Below are positions 1 to 9,018 of a stretch of 64,000 nucleotides of DNA, piece after piece (position 1 is the stretch's first letter; each line of letters opens with the position of its first letter). The stretch is from Vibrio splendidus (GTDB taxonomy: Bacteria; Pseudomonadota; Gammaproteobacteria; Enterobacterales; Vibrionaceae). The stretch is taken from assembly GCF_003345295.1 (NCBI RefSeq), contig NZ_CP031056.1:558001-622000 (forward strand), written 5' to 3'. The position numbers and the translations under genes are program-made. Below the pieces are notes generated by a model that did no database searches, was not told the DNA's origin, and saw only the letters and a list, made by a program, of their open reading frames with translations.

Positions 1-1986
1 TTGCGTTCAGGCATTTTAATGGGGGCTATTTTATTACTGACTATCCTCGGCACCTTCATTGGAATGAGCATTCTAGGCGTTGAGATTCAAATCATTTCAC
101 TTGGTGCTTTGATCATTGCACTGGGAATGCTGGTTGATAATGCGATAGTGATAACTGAAGGTGTCTTAATTGGCCTGAAACGTGGATTGACCAAACGTAA
201 AGCCATTGAATCCGTTGTTAAACAGACCCAGTGGCCCCTGCTTGGTGCAACACTGATTGGTATTATTGCATTTGCCCCGATTGGCTTGTCTGCCGACGCA
301 ACGGGGGATTTCTTAGGGTCTTTATTCCAAGTATTAGCGATTTCTTTATTACTAAGTTGGGTGCTTGCTATCACGTTAACGCCGTTCTTCTGCGAACTGA
401 TGTTTAAAGAAGAAATAGCCAAAGGTGAGTCAGAGCATATCGATCCTTATCGAGGGTTGATATTTACCCTGTATCGCACGGTTCTTAATACCGCACTAAA
501 AAACCGCGTCGCGACTATGGTCATCACTCTGGTCTTGCTTATTTCTGCTGTGATCGGGTTTGGCTCTGTAAAACAGGCCTTTTTCCCGCCATCGAATACG
601 CCAATTTTCTATGTGGATGTATGGCTGCAACAAGGCACAGACGTTCGTGAAACAGAACAACGCCTAAAACAAATTGAACGTACCGTGAGCGGGTTTAATG
701 ACGTTCATAATGTCACGACCGTCGTAGGTTCGGGTGCTCAGCGATTTATTTTGACTTATGCACCTGAAAAATCATACAGCAGTTACGGGCAATTGATTGT
801 TGAAGCGAAAGACTTAGCCGCGATCGAAACGATGTTACCTCAGATGAAAGCAAGGCTTGAAAGTCTACATCCTGATATTGATTTTAAGTTTAAGTTAATG
901 GATTTGGGCCCTGCCCCTGCCGCTAAAGTAGAAGCGCGCTTTTATGGTGCGGATCCACAAGTGTTGAGACAACTTGCTGCTCAAGCGAATGAGATCATGC
1001 GTAATGAGCCAAAAGCAACCGCAGTTCGTCACTCGTGGCGAGAGAAAACTCAAGTGCTTGAACCGCAACTTGACGGTGCAGCAGCAAGGCGAGTCGGGAT
1101 AACCAAGAGTGATCTTGATAGAACCTTGTTACGCAATTTAAATGGTGAGCAGATTGGCTTGTTCAGAGATGGCAGTCATATCATGCCGATTGTCATGCGC
1201 GCGCCAGATGAAGAACGTTTTGATATCGATAGATTACCTGAGTTACAAGTGTGGAGCCAAGACCAAAGCCGTTATATCCCAATAACACAGGTCGTTTCCG
1301 ACTTTAATTTGACGACGGAAGACTCTTTAATTGTTCGTCGTAACTTTAAACGTGTGATTTCCGTTATGGCCGATGTGACGCCATTTGGTGATGATACGGC
1401 TGAATCTTTGCGCCGTTTGGTCGCCCCTAAAATCGAAGCGATTGAACTCCCTCAAGGCTATCATTTTGAGTGGGGGGGGGAATATGAAAGTCAGCAAAAG
1501 GCTACCAACAACCTAATGGGTTCATTGCCAATGGGATACCTGATCATGTTCTTGATTACGGTATTGTTATTCAACACCATTCGTCAGCCTTTGGCGATTT
1601 GGTTGACGGTACCACTGGCATTAATTGGTGTGAGTGCAGGCTTACTATTAATGAATATTCCGTTCTCGTTCACGGCCCTGCTAGGGTTATTGAGCTTATC
1701 AGGCATGATTGTGAAGAATGGTATTGTGCTGGTGGAGCAAATCAATATCGAAACCGACCAAGGTTCAAATCTTAACCGTGCAATTGTAGATGCGAGTGTG
1801 AGTCGTGTTCGACCTGTGTGCATGGCGGCAATTACTACCATGTTGGGTATGATCCCGCTGGTGTTTGATGCCTTCTTCCAGTCGATGGCGGTGACCATCA
1901 TATTCGGACTTGGGTTTGCTACACTACTAACTTTAGTGGTATTGCCTGTGATTTATGCCTTGTTGTACCGAGTAAGCTATCGTTAA
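1..1986 (+). CDS. RND efflux transporter permease, 3' part
   Basis: Inner-membrane pump of the AcrB/HAE1 type, which exports drugs or other amphiphiles using the proton gradient, normally with a periplasmic adaptor and TolC. The 661 visible residues are the C-terminal two thirds of a roughly 1,020-residue protein; the gene enters from the left edge, so the TTG at base 1 is not its start. Visible are the TM4 segment with LGMLVDNAIV (residues about 42-51), the large periplasmic domain (about 190-500), and the TM10 segment SGMIVKNGIVLVEQ with the relay lysine. AcrB has two adjacent aspartates in TM4; here the second is Asn, as in some HAE subfamilies. A terminator follows. The substrate cannot be inferred. 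Confidence 0.93.
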   Translation: MRSGILMGAILLLTILGTFIGMSILGVEIQIISLGALIIALGMLVDNAIVITEGVLIGLKRGLTKRKAIESVVKQTQWPLLGATLIGIIAFAPIGLSADATGDFLGSLFQVLAISLLLSWVLAITLTPFFCELMFKEEIAKGESEHIDPYRGLIFTLYRTVLNTALKNRVATMVITLVLLISAVIGFGSVKQAFFPPSNTPIFYVDVWLQQGTDVRETEQRLKQIERTVSGFNDVHNVTTVVGSGAQRFILTYAPEKSYSSYGQLIVEAKDLAAIETMLPQMKARLESLHPDIDFKFKLMDLGPAPAAKVEARFYGADPQVLRQLAAQANEIMRNEPKATAVRHSWREKTQVLEPQLDGAAARRVGITKSDLDRTLLRNLNGEQIGLFRDGSHIMPIVMRAPDEERFDIDRLPELQVWSQDQSRYIPITQVVSDFNLTTEDSLIVRRNFKRVISVMADVTPFGDDTAESLRRLVAPKIEAIELPQGYHFEWGGEYESQQKATNNLMGSLPMGYLIMFLITVLLFNTIRQPLAIWLTVPLALIGVSAGLLLMNIPFSFTALLGLLSLSGMIVKNGIVLVEQINIETDQGSNLNRAIVDASVSRVRPVCMAAITTMLGMIPLVFDAFFQSMAVTIIFGLGFATLLTLVVLPVIYALLYRVSYR

Positions 1987-2047
1987 CATCTACATGTTCA
2001 ATACCTTTCATTAGGATAAGAAAGAACGTCCAGAAGTGCATAGGATT

Positions 2048-2082
2048 AAGCTGATACCAATAATGTTGGTATCAGCTTTTTT
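2048..2082 (+). terminator. Rho-independent terminator of the RND gene
   Basis: A perfect 13-bp stem (2048-2060 with 2066-2078) closes a five-base loop and runs into a T tract. It lies 62 bases after the RND stop codon. Confidence 0.9.
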
Positions 2083-2437
2083 GTTCGTATTAGCCTGGAG
2101 GAAGTGAACGATTTAGTACTCAAATTTGCAGAAAGATACGTGCTGTTATCAATGTATATAACAGTACTATTTAGCTAGAAAGCCACCAGTGTGACCACCT
2201 TAAAACGTCCATACATTGCTATCGAATCTCTGTGATGAAAACTCGGGAAGATGTTCGTTAAAGGCACCAATGTTTACTGGGTCGTCAATATATGCTGGTT
2301 CAATGTTTACTGGTTCAGAGGAGCATTTACATAGAAGAACGTAGAGCAAGTCGAGCGATTAGAGTTAGAGTGGGTATTTTGAGGGGGATAGTATTGTGGG
2401 CTGTTGGAGTGGAAACTGGGTGCCGTTGTTTAAACAG
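2083..2437. other. Intergenic stretch without a supported gene
   Basis: No convincing coding sequence is seen between the two terminators. The 13-mer caatgtttactgg occurs twice (about 2269-2281 and 2301-2313), which may be a small local duplication. Confidence 0.5.
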
Positions 2438-2476
2438 AAAAACCCACACAATAAGCAATCTACAGTGCGGGGTTTG
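2438..2476 (-). terminator. Probable terminator of the marC-family gene
   Basis: Read leftward, AACCCCGCAC can pair with GTGTGGGTT with one irregularity, and a run of T follows. It starts about ten bases after the stop codon of the MarC-family gene. Confidence 0.7.
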
Positions 2477-2486
2477 ATACGAAAAA

Positions 2487-3137
2487 TTACAGCAATGCGC
2501 CGATATCTTGTACGATTTCTGTAATACCGATAGTAAAGAACTGCACACCCATACAGATAAGTAGAAAACCCATTATTCGGGTAAACGCGTTAATACCATT
2601 TTGACCCAAAGCTTTAAGTAACGGGTAAGCCATACTCAGAATAAAAGCGGCGACTAAGCTCACAACACCAAATCCACCAATGACTCCTGTATAAATACTA
2701 ATCTTTTCTAACTCTTCTTCACTAGATGCGATTTCAGCGGCAAGGCTAATGATCAATGCCATTGTTCCGGGACCGCACAGTGATGGAATCGTAAGGGGCA
2801 CTAAAGCAATAGAATCTTGTCCGACACTGCCATCCATGCTTTCTGGTTTTGGAAACAACATGTTAAAGCCAATCGCACAAATGATGATCCCGCCACCCAA
2901 ACGTAAGCTCGGAATTGAAATACTAAACAACTCCAAAACAGAAGCACCAATAAAAAAGGTGATGCACATAGCGATGAATAGGTAAAGCCCAACGGTTTTC
3001 GCTTGTGAAACGATATAACTCTTGTCTCGGCCCTTACTTAAACCAAGAAGAACGGTGGCAGCGGCTGGTGGGTTCATCATTGGCAACAAGCCGAGAACAG
3101 TTAGAGTTAAATAGGTGAATAACGTTTCTATGTGCAT
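2487..3137 (-). CDS. MarC family integral membrane protein
   Basis: A 216-residue inner-membrane protein of the MarC/YhgN family. About six hydrophobic segments span the chain. The family-typical N-terminal stretch LPMMNPPAAATVLLGL (about residues 18-33) and a second PLTIPSLCGPGTMA stretch (about 113-126) are visible, an internal repeat usual for the family. Despite the name, the family has no established role in multiple antibiotic resistance and its substrate is unknown. The gene follows mgtE on the same strand after 131 bases and may be co-transcribed or have its own promoter. Confidence 0.88.
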   Translation of the reverse strand: MHIETLFTYLTLTVLGLLPMMNPPAAATVLLGLSKGRDKSYIVSQAKTVGLYLFIAMCITFFIGASVLELFSISIPSLRLGGGIIICAIGFNMLFPKPESMDGSVGQDSIALVPLTIPSLCGPGTMALIISLAAEIASSEEELEKISIYTGVIGGFGVVSLVAAFILSMAYPLLKALGQNGINAFTRIMGFLLICMGVQFFTIGITEIVQDIGALL

Positions 3138-3221
3138 ACAGTTTCCTTTAAATGTGGGTGGGTTTTTGTGTCATTGGGTAGTGGTTAAATTATTAGGTGT
3201 CGCTTAATCTCGAATCAAATT

Positions 3222-3266
3222 AATGACTAAATGGCTGACTAACTGAAATGATTGACTAGTTAACTA
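3222..3266. repeat. Degenerate tandem repeat beside the mgtE stop
   Basis: About three imperfect 15-17-bp units built round tgactaa/tgactag lie immediately downstream of the mgtE stop codon. Resembles other stop-proximal arrays in this window. Confidence 0.5.
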
Positions 3267-3268
3267 AG

Positions 3269-4660
3269 TTAAAGAAGCATTAACTGTGCAAGATATAGAA
3301 CACTAAAGAATGAAATCGCATCGGTTAATGTAGTGAGCAGTGGGCTAGATAACATGGCTGGGTCGAGGTTTACGCGCTTGAGAATTAGGGGCAAAGCGCC
3401 ACCGATCATGACTGCACAAGTGGACGATATCGTGTAGGCAGCCGCGACTAACACCGGTAATAAATGACTTTGCTGACCATGGGTGAACAACATGAGTAGG
3501 GCAATAACCAAACCAATTGCAAGACCATTGATAGCGCCAATCGGTAACTCTTTGGCGACGACAAACAACCAGTCTTTAGCGGAAATATGCTTTGTTGATA
3601 ATTCTCGAATAGAAACAGCAACGGATTGGTTGCCCGCGGCCCCGGATAAGTTAGCCACTAAGGGTAAAACGGCAGCTAATACGGCAACTTGTTCGATAAT
3701 ATGCTCAAAGGAAGCGATGATCGATACCGCGGCATAGCTCAAGATTACCGATGGCAACAAAAATGTGAGGCGTCGGATATTACGTTGTAATAGCGGCATA
3801 GTACGAAACTCGTCACCGCCAAATATACCGCTGGCTTCACGTTGTTGTTGTTCGGATTTCTCATATAACGCTTGGTTTAACTGGGTGTGACCAACGATAC
3901 CAATTTGAAAGCCATGTTCGTTGATAACAGGAACCGTAGAGTGTGAGGTAGAGTCGAGCACACTTTTTAATGATTGGAGATCAAAATCTGCAGGTACGGT
4001 GGGGACACTTGTATCAATATGATCGAGCAATCTATCCCAAGATTGAGCGAGAAACAGTTCTCTAGTTTTGACCGTACCTAAGTAGTTACCGCGTTTGTCG
4101 TGTAAATAAATGTAGCGCCATTCAATTCGTTCAGAGCTTTGCTCGCCTTCACGCAAGACGGTTTCTAAGTCTGAAATGGTTGCCCAGCTTTCTAGTTTGA
4201 TTATCTCATTCTTGCAAATTCGCCCAACGGAACCATTAGGAAAAGACATCGCGGATTTTTCTTCGTTTTCCCAAGTTTCGGGTAGTGAGGATTCAAGGGC
4301 TTTGTGAAGTGGTTTAGGTAAGCTACGTAATAGAGAGCGGCGAACGTCTGAACGCATGTGTAAAAGAATGTCTTTCGCACTGTCGATAGGAAGGTTTGAA
4401 AATAAGAGTGCACGCTCTGGCTCTGTTAGGTAATCCAGAAAGTCAGCAGCCAGATTAGGCTGCTGAGTACAAAGCAACACCCAAAACTGTTCACACTGTG
4501 CGTTGGTGAACTTTCTAATCACGAATGGAAGATCGGTCAGGTTAGCACTTTCTATTTGTTTGATAATGCCATCACTAGTCCCGGACTGCATTGCTGAAAT
4601 TAACTCGGAGTACAGCAGCTCGGCGTCAGTGTTAGGTAATGGAACGGTTATTAAGGTCAT
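3269..4660 (-). CDS. mgtE: Magnesium transporter MgtE
   Basis: A 463-residue Mg2+ channel/transporter of the inner membrane. Order of parts: a cytosolic helical N domain (about 1-130), a CBS pair (about 140-265), a connecting helix and five C-terminal membrane helices (about 295-463). In the MgtE family the cytosolic domains bind Mg2+ and close the pore when internal Mg2+ is sufficient. The conserved GAAGNQSVAVS stretch and the TTLTDA stretch with the pore aspartate are present. It starts nine bases after the DedA-family gene, so the two are very probably one transcript. The ribosome binding site is weak, consistent with translational coupling. Confidence 0.93.
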   Translation of the reverse strand: MTLITVPLPNTDAELLYSELISAMQSGTSDGIIKQIESANLTDLPFVIRKFTNAQCEQFWVLLCTQQPNLAADFLDYLTEPERALLFSNLPIDSAKDILLHMRSDVRRSLLRSLPKPLHKALESSLPETWENEEKSAMSFPNGSVGRICKNEIIKLESWATISDLETVLREGEQSSERIEWRYIYLHDKRGNYLGTVKTRELFLAQSWDRLLDHIDTSVPTVPADFDLQSLKSVLDSTSHSTVPVINEHGFQIGIVGHTQLNQALYEKSEQQQREASGIFGGDEFRTMPLLQRNIRRLTFLLPSVILSYAAVSIIASFEHIIEQVAVLAAVLPLVANLSGAAGNQSVAVSIRELSTKHISAKDWLFVVAKELPIGAINGLAIGLVIALLMLFTHGQQSHLLPVLVAAAYTISSTCAVMIGGALPLILKRVNLDPAMLSSPLLTTLTDAISFFSVLYLAQLMLL

Positions 4661-4669
4661 AATAATGGG

Positions 4670-5320
4670 CTACACTGCAATGTGATTACGTTTGCGAATT
4701 ATTCGGATAAACAAGGTGATAAAAGCAATTGCCATCAGCATTAAGCTGGTGAAGAGAAACCACTTGGTGATGAGTTCTTGATGTTGATGTAGAAACGGGT
4801 GACGCATAATGGACTTTCCTGCATAAAGCAGGGTTAACACCCACACGATGGAACTGGTCATGCTGATCATGACAGTGCGGATAAAGCTCAGGTGTGCAAT
4901 GCCCATCAGCATCGGGGTTAGAACTCGAACGAAAGGAATAAAGCGGGACACGAACAATGATAGGAACCCGAATTTATTGAGAAGGCGCCTTGCTCTAGGT
5001 AATGAATCTTCAGGCAGTACGACTTCAATTTTGTTCATGAAGCGTGAACCTTCTAACCAGCGTCCTTGTAGATAACCTATAATGGTACCTAAACAAGCCG
5101 ATAAGCTGAGAGCAGTCAGGGCGGTATAAAAATCCACAGCACCTAATCCAACTAGTCCACCTACAAACAAGACCAGTCCATCCCCAGGGAGAGGCAAAAA
5201 CACAAAACTCGACTCTAGAAATAACACAACCGCAAGCAGTAGCAGCAAGATATGGAGTGAGTTGATCTCAAGTAGCGTGTCAAAATCTTGTATCCAAATG
5301 GCGGATAATATTTCATTCAT
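4670..5320 (-). CDS. DedA family membrane protein
   Basis: A 216-residue DedA/SNARE-associated (VTT) family protein with four to five hydrophobic segments. Family signatures visible are the early LESSFVFLPLPGDGLV stretch (about 35-50) and FVSRFIPFVRVLTPMLMG (about 122-139), with the essential-type arginines. DedA proteins are implicated in undecaprenyl-phosphate or phospholipid flipping and membrane-potential homeostasis. The next gene downstream, mgtE, is nine bases away. Upstream a 12-bp hairpin separates it from chaA. Confidence 0.9.
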   Translation of the reverse strand: MNEILSAIWIQDFDTLLEINSLHILLLLLAVVLFLESSFVFLPLPGDGLVLFVGGLVGLGAVDFYTALTALSLSACLGTIIGYLQGRWLEGSRFMNKIEVVLPEDSLPRARRLLNKFGFLSLFVSRFIPFVRVLTPMLMGIAHLSFIRTVMISMTSSIVWVLTLLYAGKSIMRHPFLHQHQELITKWFLFTSLMLMAIAFITLFIRIIRKRNHIAV

Positions 5321-5349
5321 ACTCTTTCCTTAATGGTATCAAACGACGT

Positions 5350-5377
5350 AACAGCCAGATCGAATGATCTGGCTGTT
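5350..5377. terminator. Intercistronic hairpin between chaA and the dedA-family gene
   Basis: A perfect 12-bp stem (5350-5361 with 5366-5377) round a four-base loop. There is no clear T run leftward, so it may attenuate or protect RNA ends rather than fully terminate. Confidence 0.6.
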
Positions 5378-5387
5378 GTGCTTCGTG

Positions 5388-6479
5388 TTAGTCGAACATC
5401 AAAATTAAATAAGCGAAGAAGAGGACAAGGTGGGTTGCACCATTCAACGAGTTGGTTCTACCGCTGCTAAAGCTAACGCTGGTCATGAGAAGTGTAGCGG
5501 CCAGCAACACCATTTCTGCGGGTTCTAAGCCTAATTTCAAGGGCTGATCCATTACACCAGAGATCAATAAAACGGCCGGTACGGTCAGTGCAATCGTTGC
5601 TAATACTGAGCCGAAGAACAGGTTGATAGCACGCTGTAGCTGGTTGGTGAGAGCGGCTTTGACGGCACCAACTGCTTCTGGCGCGAGAATAATAAGGGCA
5701 ACGATAAGGCCACCAAGGGCTGCCGGAGCGCCCATAACGCTAATGCTGTCGTTAATTGGAATGGCTAAACCTTTTGCCAGAAGTATTACGATGAGTAAGT
5801 AACTAATTAGCATGACGGTGTGAAATAGATTGCTACTTACAGGGCCGTGGTGGTCATGTTCACTTTTATTGTCGGCATCAATGAAGAAGTGAGTATGGCT
5901 ACGTGTTTGTACGAACAGGAATACGCCATATAACGCAATGGATGCGAGAACTAATGTGCCCATCAAGCTCAATGACATGTTTCCATTGTCACTACTGCTG
6001 GTAAAGTTTGGCAAGATCAAGCAGAGCATCGCAAGAGGAATAATGGCAACCAAATACGCTTTAATGCCATCCAAATTGTAGGACTGGGTGTGATACTTCA
6101 TCCCACCAACTAATAAGGTAATACCGACAAAGCCATTCAATACCGCCATGATCACAGCAAACATCGTATCTCGGGCAAGAACTGGATTTGGATCGCCAGT
6201 CAACATGACAGAAGAGATCATAATCACTTCTAATGAGATGACTGACAATGTCAGAATAAGGGTGCCGAATGGGTCTCCCAACTTAATTGCTAAGGAGTCT
6301 GAGTGGCGAACCACCGCAAAAATGGCGGTCATTGAGACATACAAGAGGACGGCGGTAGTGATGACATAAGAGAAGATTGAGAGACTTGAGGTCAGCATGC
6401 TTTCACCTAAAGTCTTGAAGAATATTACAGTCAAAATACCAAGGAGTAGCGTTTTCTCTTGTTTTAAAATCTTATACAT
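5388..6479 (-). CDS. chaA: Ca2+(Na+)/H+ antiporter ChaA
   Basis: A CaCA-superfamily exchanger that exports calcium or sodium in exchange for protons across the inner membrane. The 363 residues match the usual length of about 366. About eleven hydrophobic segments are visible, with two alpha-repeat regions (GDPFGTLILTLSVISLEV and GGLIVALIILAPEAVGAV, each with the central glutamate), separated by a His/Asp-rich cytoplasmic loop (HTHFFIDADNKSEHDHHG). I start it at the ATG at 6479. An in-frame ATG at 6575 would add 32 hydrophilic residues unlike the family; that stretch looks more like a structured leader. Confidence 0.9.
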   Translation of the reverse strand: MYKILKQEKTLLLGILTVIFFKTLGESMLTSSLSIFSYVITTAVLLYVSMTAIFAVVRHSDSLAIKLGDPFGTLILTLSVISLEVIMISSVMLTGDPNPVLARDTMFAVIMAVLNGFVGITLLVGGMKYHTQSYNLDGIKAYLVAIIPLAMLCLILPNFTSSSDNGNMSLSLMGTLVLASIALYGVFLFVQTRSHTHFFIDADNKSEHDHHGPVSSNLFHTVMLISYLLIVILLAKGLAIPINDSISVMGAPAALGGLIVALIILAPEAVGAVKAALTNQLQRAINLFFGSVLATIALTVPAVLLISGVMDQPLKLGLEPAEMVLLAATLLMTSVSFSSGRTNSLNGATHLVLFFAYLILMFD

Positions 6480-6600
6480 TTGAGCTTCTCGTTGAGGCCA
6501 ACATCGTAAGGTCCTAGTGACTTTGTCGGTTCGCGAATGTTCACTACGTCCTCCATAAGGTAGTGATTTGCTCATAGCTTATGGTTGTGGGAAGAGGTTG
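6480..6600 (-). promoter_or_regulatory. Candidate structured 5' leader of chaA
   Basis: On the minus strand a 7-bp hairpin (TCACTAC with GTAGTGA) is followed by a second region that can fold (AGGaCC with GGcCT) before the chaA start. The leader stays open in frame with chaA for 32 codons. A cation-responsive leader is plausible because chaA exports cations, but I could not match it to a known riboswitch consensus. Confidence 0.35.
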
Positions 6601-6605
6601 AATAT

Positions 6606-6664
6606 GAATTAGAGAAATTCATAAATGCTTCAATTGTTGCCCCAATTCTGAATTTCTCTAATTC
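6606..6664. repeat. 16-bp perfect inverted repeat between divergent genes
   Basis: GAATTAGAGAAATTCA at 6606-6621 recurs as its exact reverse complement at 6649-6664, with 27 bases between. It lies in the divergent gap between chaA and the esterase gene. It could be a cruciform-forming operator, a cryptic RNA or a mini-element; no T run supports simple termination. Confidence 0.75.
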
Positions 6665-6744
6665 GTCGATTTTAAGTTCATTGATTTCAATAATGGCGTT
6701 AACAAACTGCAAACCGCAGTTCATAAATTGCCTTTGGAGTCACA

Positions 6745-7809
6745 ATGAAAACATTACGCAAATGTATACCGACTAATTTAATTCCTACTACTCTTGTCTC
6801 TGCGCTTGTACTTAGTCTTTCAAGTACCTCGGTAATCGCTGATATCAACTTGGCTGAGCGCACGATTCCAACGCCTGTGGGGATATCGACAACGTTTGCT
6901 GAAATGATCGAAGGTAGAGGCAGCATTCCAGAGATTCCTGTCCCTGAAAGTACAGAGGAGTGGCTTGAATTTCAGTCTATGTTTGATGCACCCGGAGTTG
7001 AACTCGCTAAATCAGTAGCGGAACGTTTTGAAGTAACGTATGAAGCAAAAAAAATTGCAGGAGTAGATACCTTTTTTGTCACGCCCAAAATAGTCTCATC
7101 TGAATATAAAGATAAGTGGCTAGTTCATATTCATGGTGGCGCGTTTGTTTTTGGTGGGGGTGAATCGGCACTTCGAGAGGCAATTTGGGTCGCGAATGGG
7201 TTAGGGGCAAAAGTGATTTCAGTTGATTATCGTCAGCCACCATTACATCCATTTCCAGCTGCAATTGATGATGCCGTTGCTGTTTGGAAAGAGCTAATGA
7301 AAACTCAAACAGCAGAATCGACCGCTATTTTTGGCACATCTGCGGGCGGTAATTTAACGTTGGCAACGACACTAAAAATACAAGATATGGATTTACCGGC
7401 TCCGGGAGCGCTTTTTATTGGCACACCAGCGGTTGATTTGAAAGAAACATCGGATACTTGGCACACATTGAAGGGGCTAGATTCATTAGGTCATCGTGAA
7501 GGATTAATTCAAGCGACATTTGATTTATATGCTGATGGTGAGGCATTGGATAACCCACTAATTTCACCTATTTACGCAAATATAGATGCTTTTCCACCCA
7601 CTGTTTTTATTTCAGGAACTCGTGATTTATTACTGAGTGATACGGTTCGAATGCACCGATTACTGCGCAGCGCTGATGTTGAGACTGAGCTTCACGTTTA
7701 TGATGGTCAGTCTCATGGTGATTATATGAATGGACTCGTTGCGGACATGCCTGAATCGGAAGATGCTATCAAAGAGATTGGCTTATTCTTCAATAAGCAT
7801 ATCAATTAG
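6745..7809 (+). CDS. Secreted alpha/beta hydrolase, HSL (family IV) type
   Basis: A 354-residue exported esterase/lipase-like enzyme. An N-terminal signal peptide (cleavage probably near the alanine at about residue 32) precedes the hydrolase domain. The family IV oxyanion motif HGGAF starts at His130, the nucleophile is Ser199 in GTSAGG, and the acid and base are probably Asp294 (SGTRDLLLS) and His324 (QSHGDY). These hydrolases cut short-chain acyl esters; the substrate is unknown. The start is set by a TGGAG ribosome binding site before ATG at 6745. It is convergent with a LysR gene 61 bases downstream. Confidence 0.88.
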   Translation: MKTLRKCIPTNLIPTTLVSALVLSLSSTSVIADINLAERTIPTPVGISTTFAEMIEGRGSIPEIPVPESTEEWLEFQSMFDAPGVELAKSVAERFEVTYEAKKIAGVDTFFVTPKIVSSEYKDKWLVHIHGGAFVFGGGESALREAIWVANGLGAKVISVDYRQPPLHPFPAAIDDAVAVWKELMKTQTAESTAIFGTSAGGNLTLATTLKIQDMDLPAPGALFIGTPAVDLKETSDTWHTLKGLDSLGHREGLIQATFDLYADGEALDNPLISPIYANIDAFPPTVFISGTRDLLLSDTVRMHRLLRSADVETELHVYDGQSHGDYMNGLVADMPESEDAIKEIGLFFNKHIN

Positions 7810-7870
7810 TTTTAGTTTACAAAAGTCTCCAAAATAAGTGACCGATATGAAGTAACTTGATGTTCAAGAG

Positions 7871-8800
7871 TTACTTCTCTGGTTGCACCACTTTATCGAA
7901 GAAGCTTTGCATCGCTTGGTGCAACAGTTGGTTCAATGGGAAGCCACGTTTAGATTGTAGGTAGCCACCGTTAATTTGAATGGACCTCATCTCTCTAGGG
8001 ACAACAGGAAGAGGATAGCAACTCAACTCTGGTTCATTTTCTGTCATGAAGGTACTGCCGAATGAAAAGGCATCAGAGTGTTTTAACTTGTTAAGTAAAA
8101 CTCGAAGACTATGAGTGGATAACACAATATTAGCCTTGTAGCCTTTCGCTAAATAAAGGTCTTCAACTGGCGCACGCTTCGAGTTAATTCCATCTGCGAG
8201 TATCCGAGTTATAGGAAGGTGGTGAATATCTTCCCAAGCACTGCCGTTACTAAGCACAGGGTGGTTTTTGCGGGCAATAAGGCTCAGCTTGATTTCTTTC
8301 AATTTATGTTGATAAATTTCTTGTGGTAATGGGAATTGGGCGAAGTGGAGCATATAGTCAACTTGGCCATTAAGCATGTCACTCAAGCTTTGTTCTTGCC
8401 AGTAAACCAGTTTGAAGTTGGCATTAGGTAATACGCTTCGCAGCTCACTAAAAATACCATCACCGTATTGCTCTAGCAGGAAAATGTTCATTGCTATCGA
8501 TACTTCACCGGTGAACTGTTGAGGGTCAAAATTTTGATAAGACTCAACGACTTTAACCAATGGCGTGAACATTTCATCGGCCGCTTCTGCCAGTTTTTCA
8601 GCTAGTTCAGAAGGTTCTACTCCATGTGCTTTACGTATAAACAGTTGATCGCCAAACGTTTCTCTCAGCTTAGCTAGACCACGGCTGACGCTAGTTTGTG
8701 ATATCCCTAGTTTGTCTGCGGCTTGATGTGTGTTTCGTGTTTCTACAACCGCTTGCAATAGTTTCAGTAGATTTAAATCTAAATCGCGAAGTTCTTTCAT
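7871..8800 (-). CDS. LysR family transcriptional regulator
   Basis: A 309-residue LysR regulator. The N-terminal winged helix (about 6-65) has the usual TRNTHQAADKLGISQTSVSRGLAKLR pattern, and the rest is the periplasmic-binding-like effector domain. Its stop codon sits inside a 9-bp hairpin (7849-7857 with 7869-7877) shared with the convergent esterase end. It is divergent from the FadL-type gene at 9477 but 676 bases away, with decayed DNA between, so its target is uncertain. Confidence 0.88.
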   Translation of the reverse strand: MKELRDLDLNLLKLLQAVVETRNTHQAADKLGISQTSVSRGLAKLRETFGDQLFIRKAHGVEPSELAEKLAEAADEMFTPLVKVVESYQNFDPQQFTGEVSIAMNIFLLEQYGDGIFSELRSVLPNANFKLVYWQEQSLSDMLNGQVDYMLHFAQFPLPQEIYQHKLKEIKLSLIARKNHPVLSNGSAWEDIHHLPITRILADGINSKRAPVEDLYLAKGYKANIVLSTHSLRVLLNKLKHSDAFSFGSTFMTENEPELSCYPLPVVPREMRSIQINGGYLQSKRGFPLNQLLHQAMQSFFDKVVQPEK

Positions 8801-9018
8801 CGTCAGTCCTTAACTATTGAGAGAATTCCATTGTAGTGTTGAACGAGGGTGACGCAAACTCATTTTTGTCCGCAGTTGTGAAGTGGGCTTTGAGCAACAT
8901 AAGTTGTTGGTATCCAACTGAACTACCTCAAGAAGAAAAAAAGTTAGTTTTGGTTACAAAAGCGTACGCTTAATATCACACTAAATATAAATCGTATAAA
9001 GACGACGCCATAAGGTTT
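8801..9018. other. LysR promoter side of the intergenic region
   Basis: No gene seen. The stretch should hold the leftward promoter of the LysR gene at 7871-8800. It borders the duplicated and decayed segment that begins near 9019. Confidence 0.5.

Noticed and set aside
2292..2477. Short open frame of 61 codons rightward
   Set aside because: No ribosome binding site, Arg-rich composition without pattern, and it overlaps the leftward terminator of the MarC-family gene.
5388..6575. Longer chaA starting at 6575
   Set aside because: The added 32 residues are hydrophilic, unlike ChaA, and lack a ribosome binding site; the ATG at 6479 gives the family length.
6480..6600. yybP-ykoY manganese riboswitch before chaA
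   Set aside because: A GACCTTACG string is reminiscent, but the first conserved box (GGGGAGTAG) is missing; kept only as an unnamed candidate leader.
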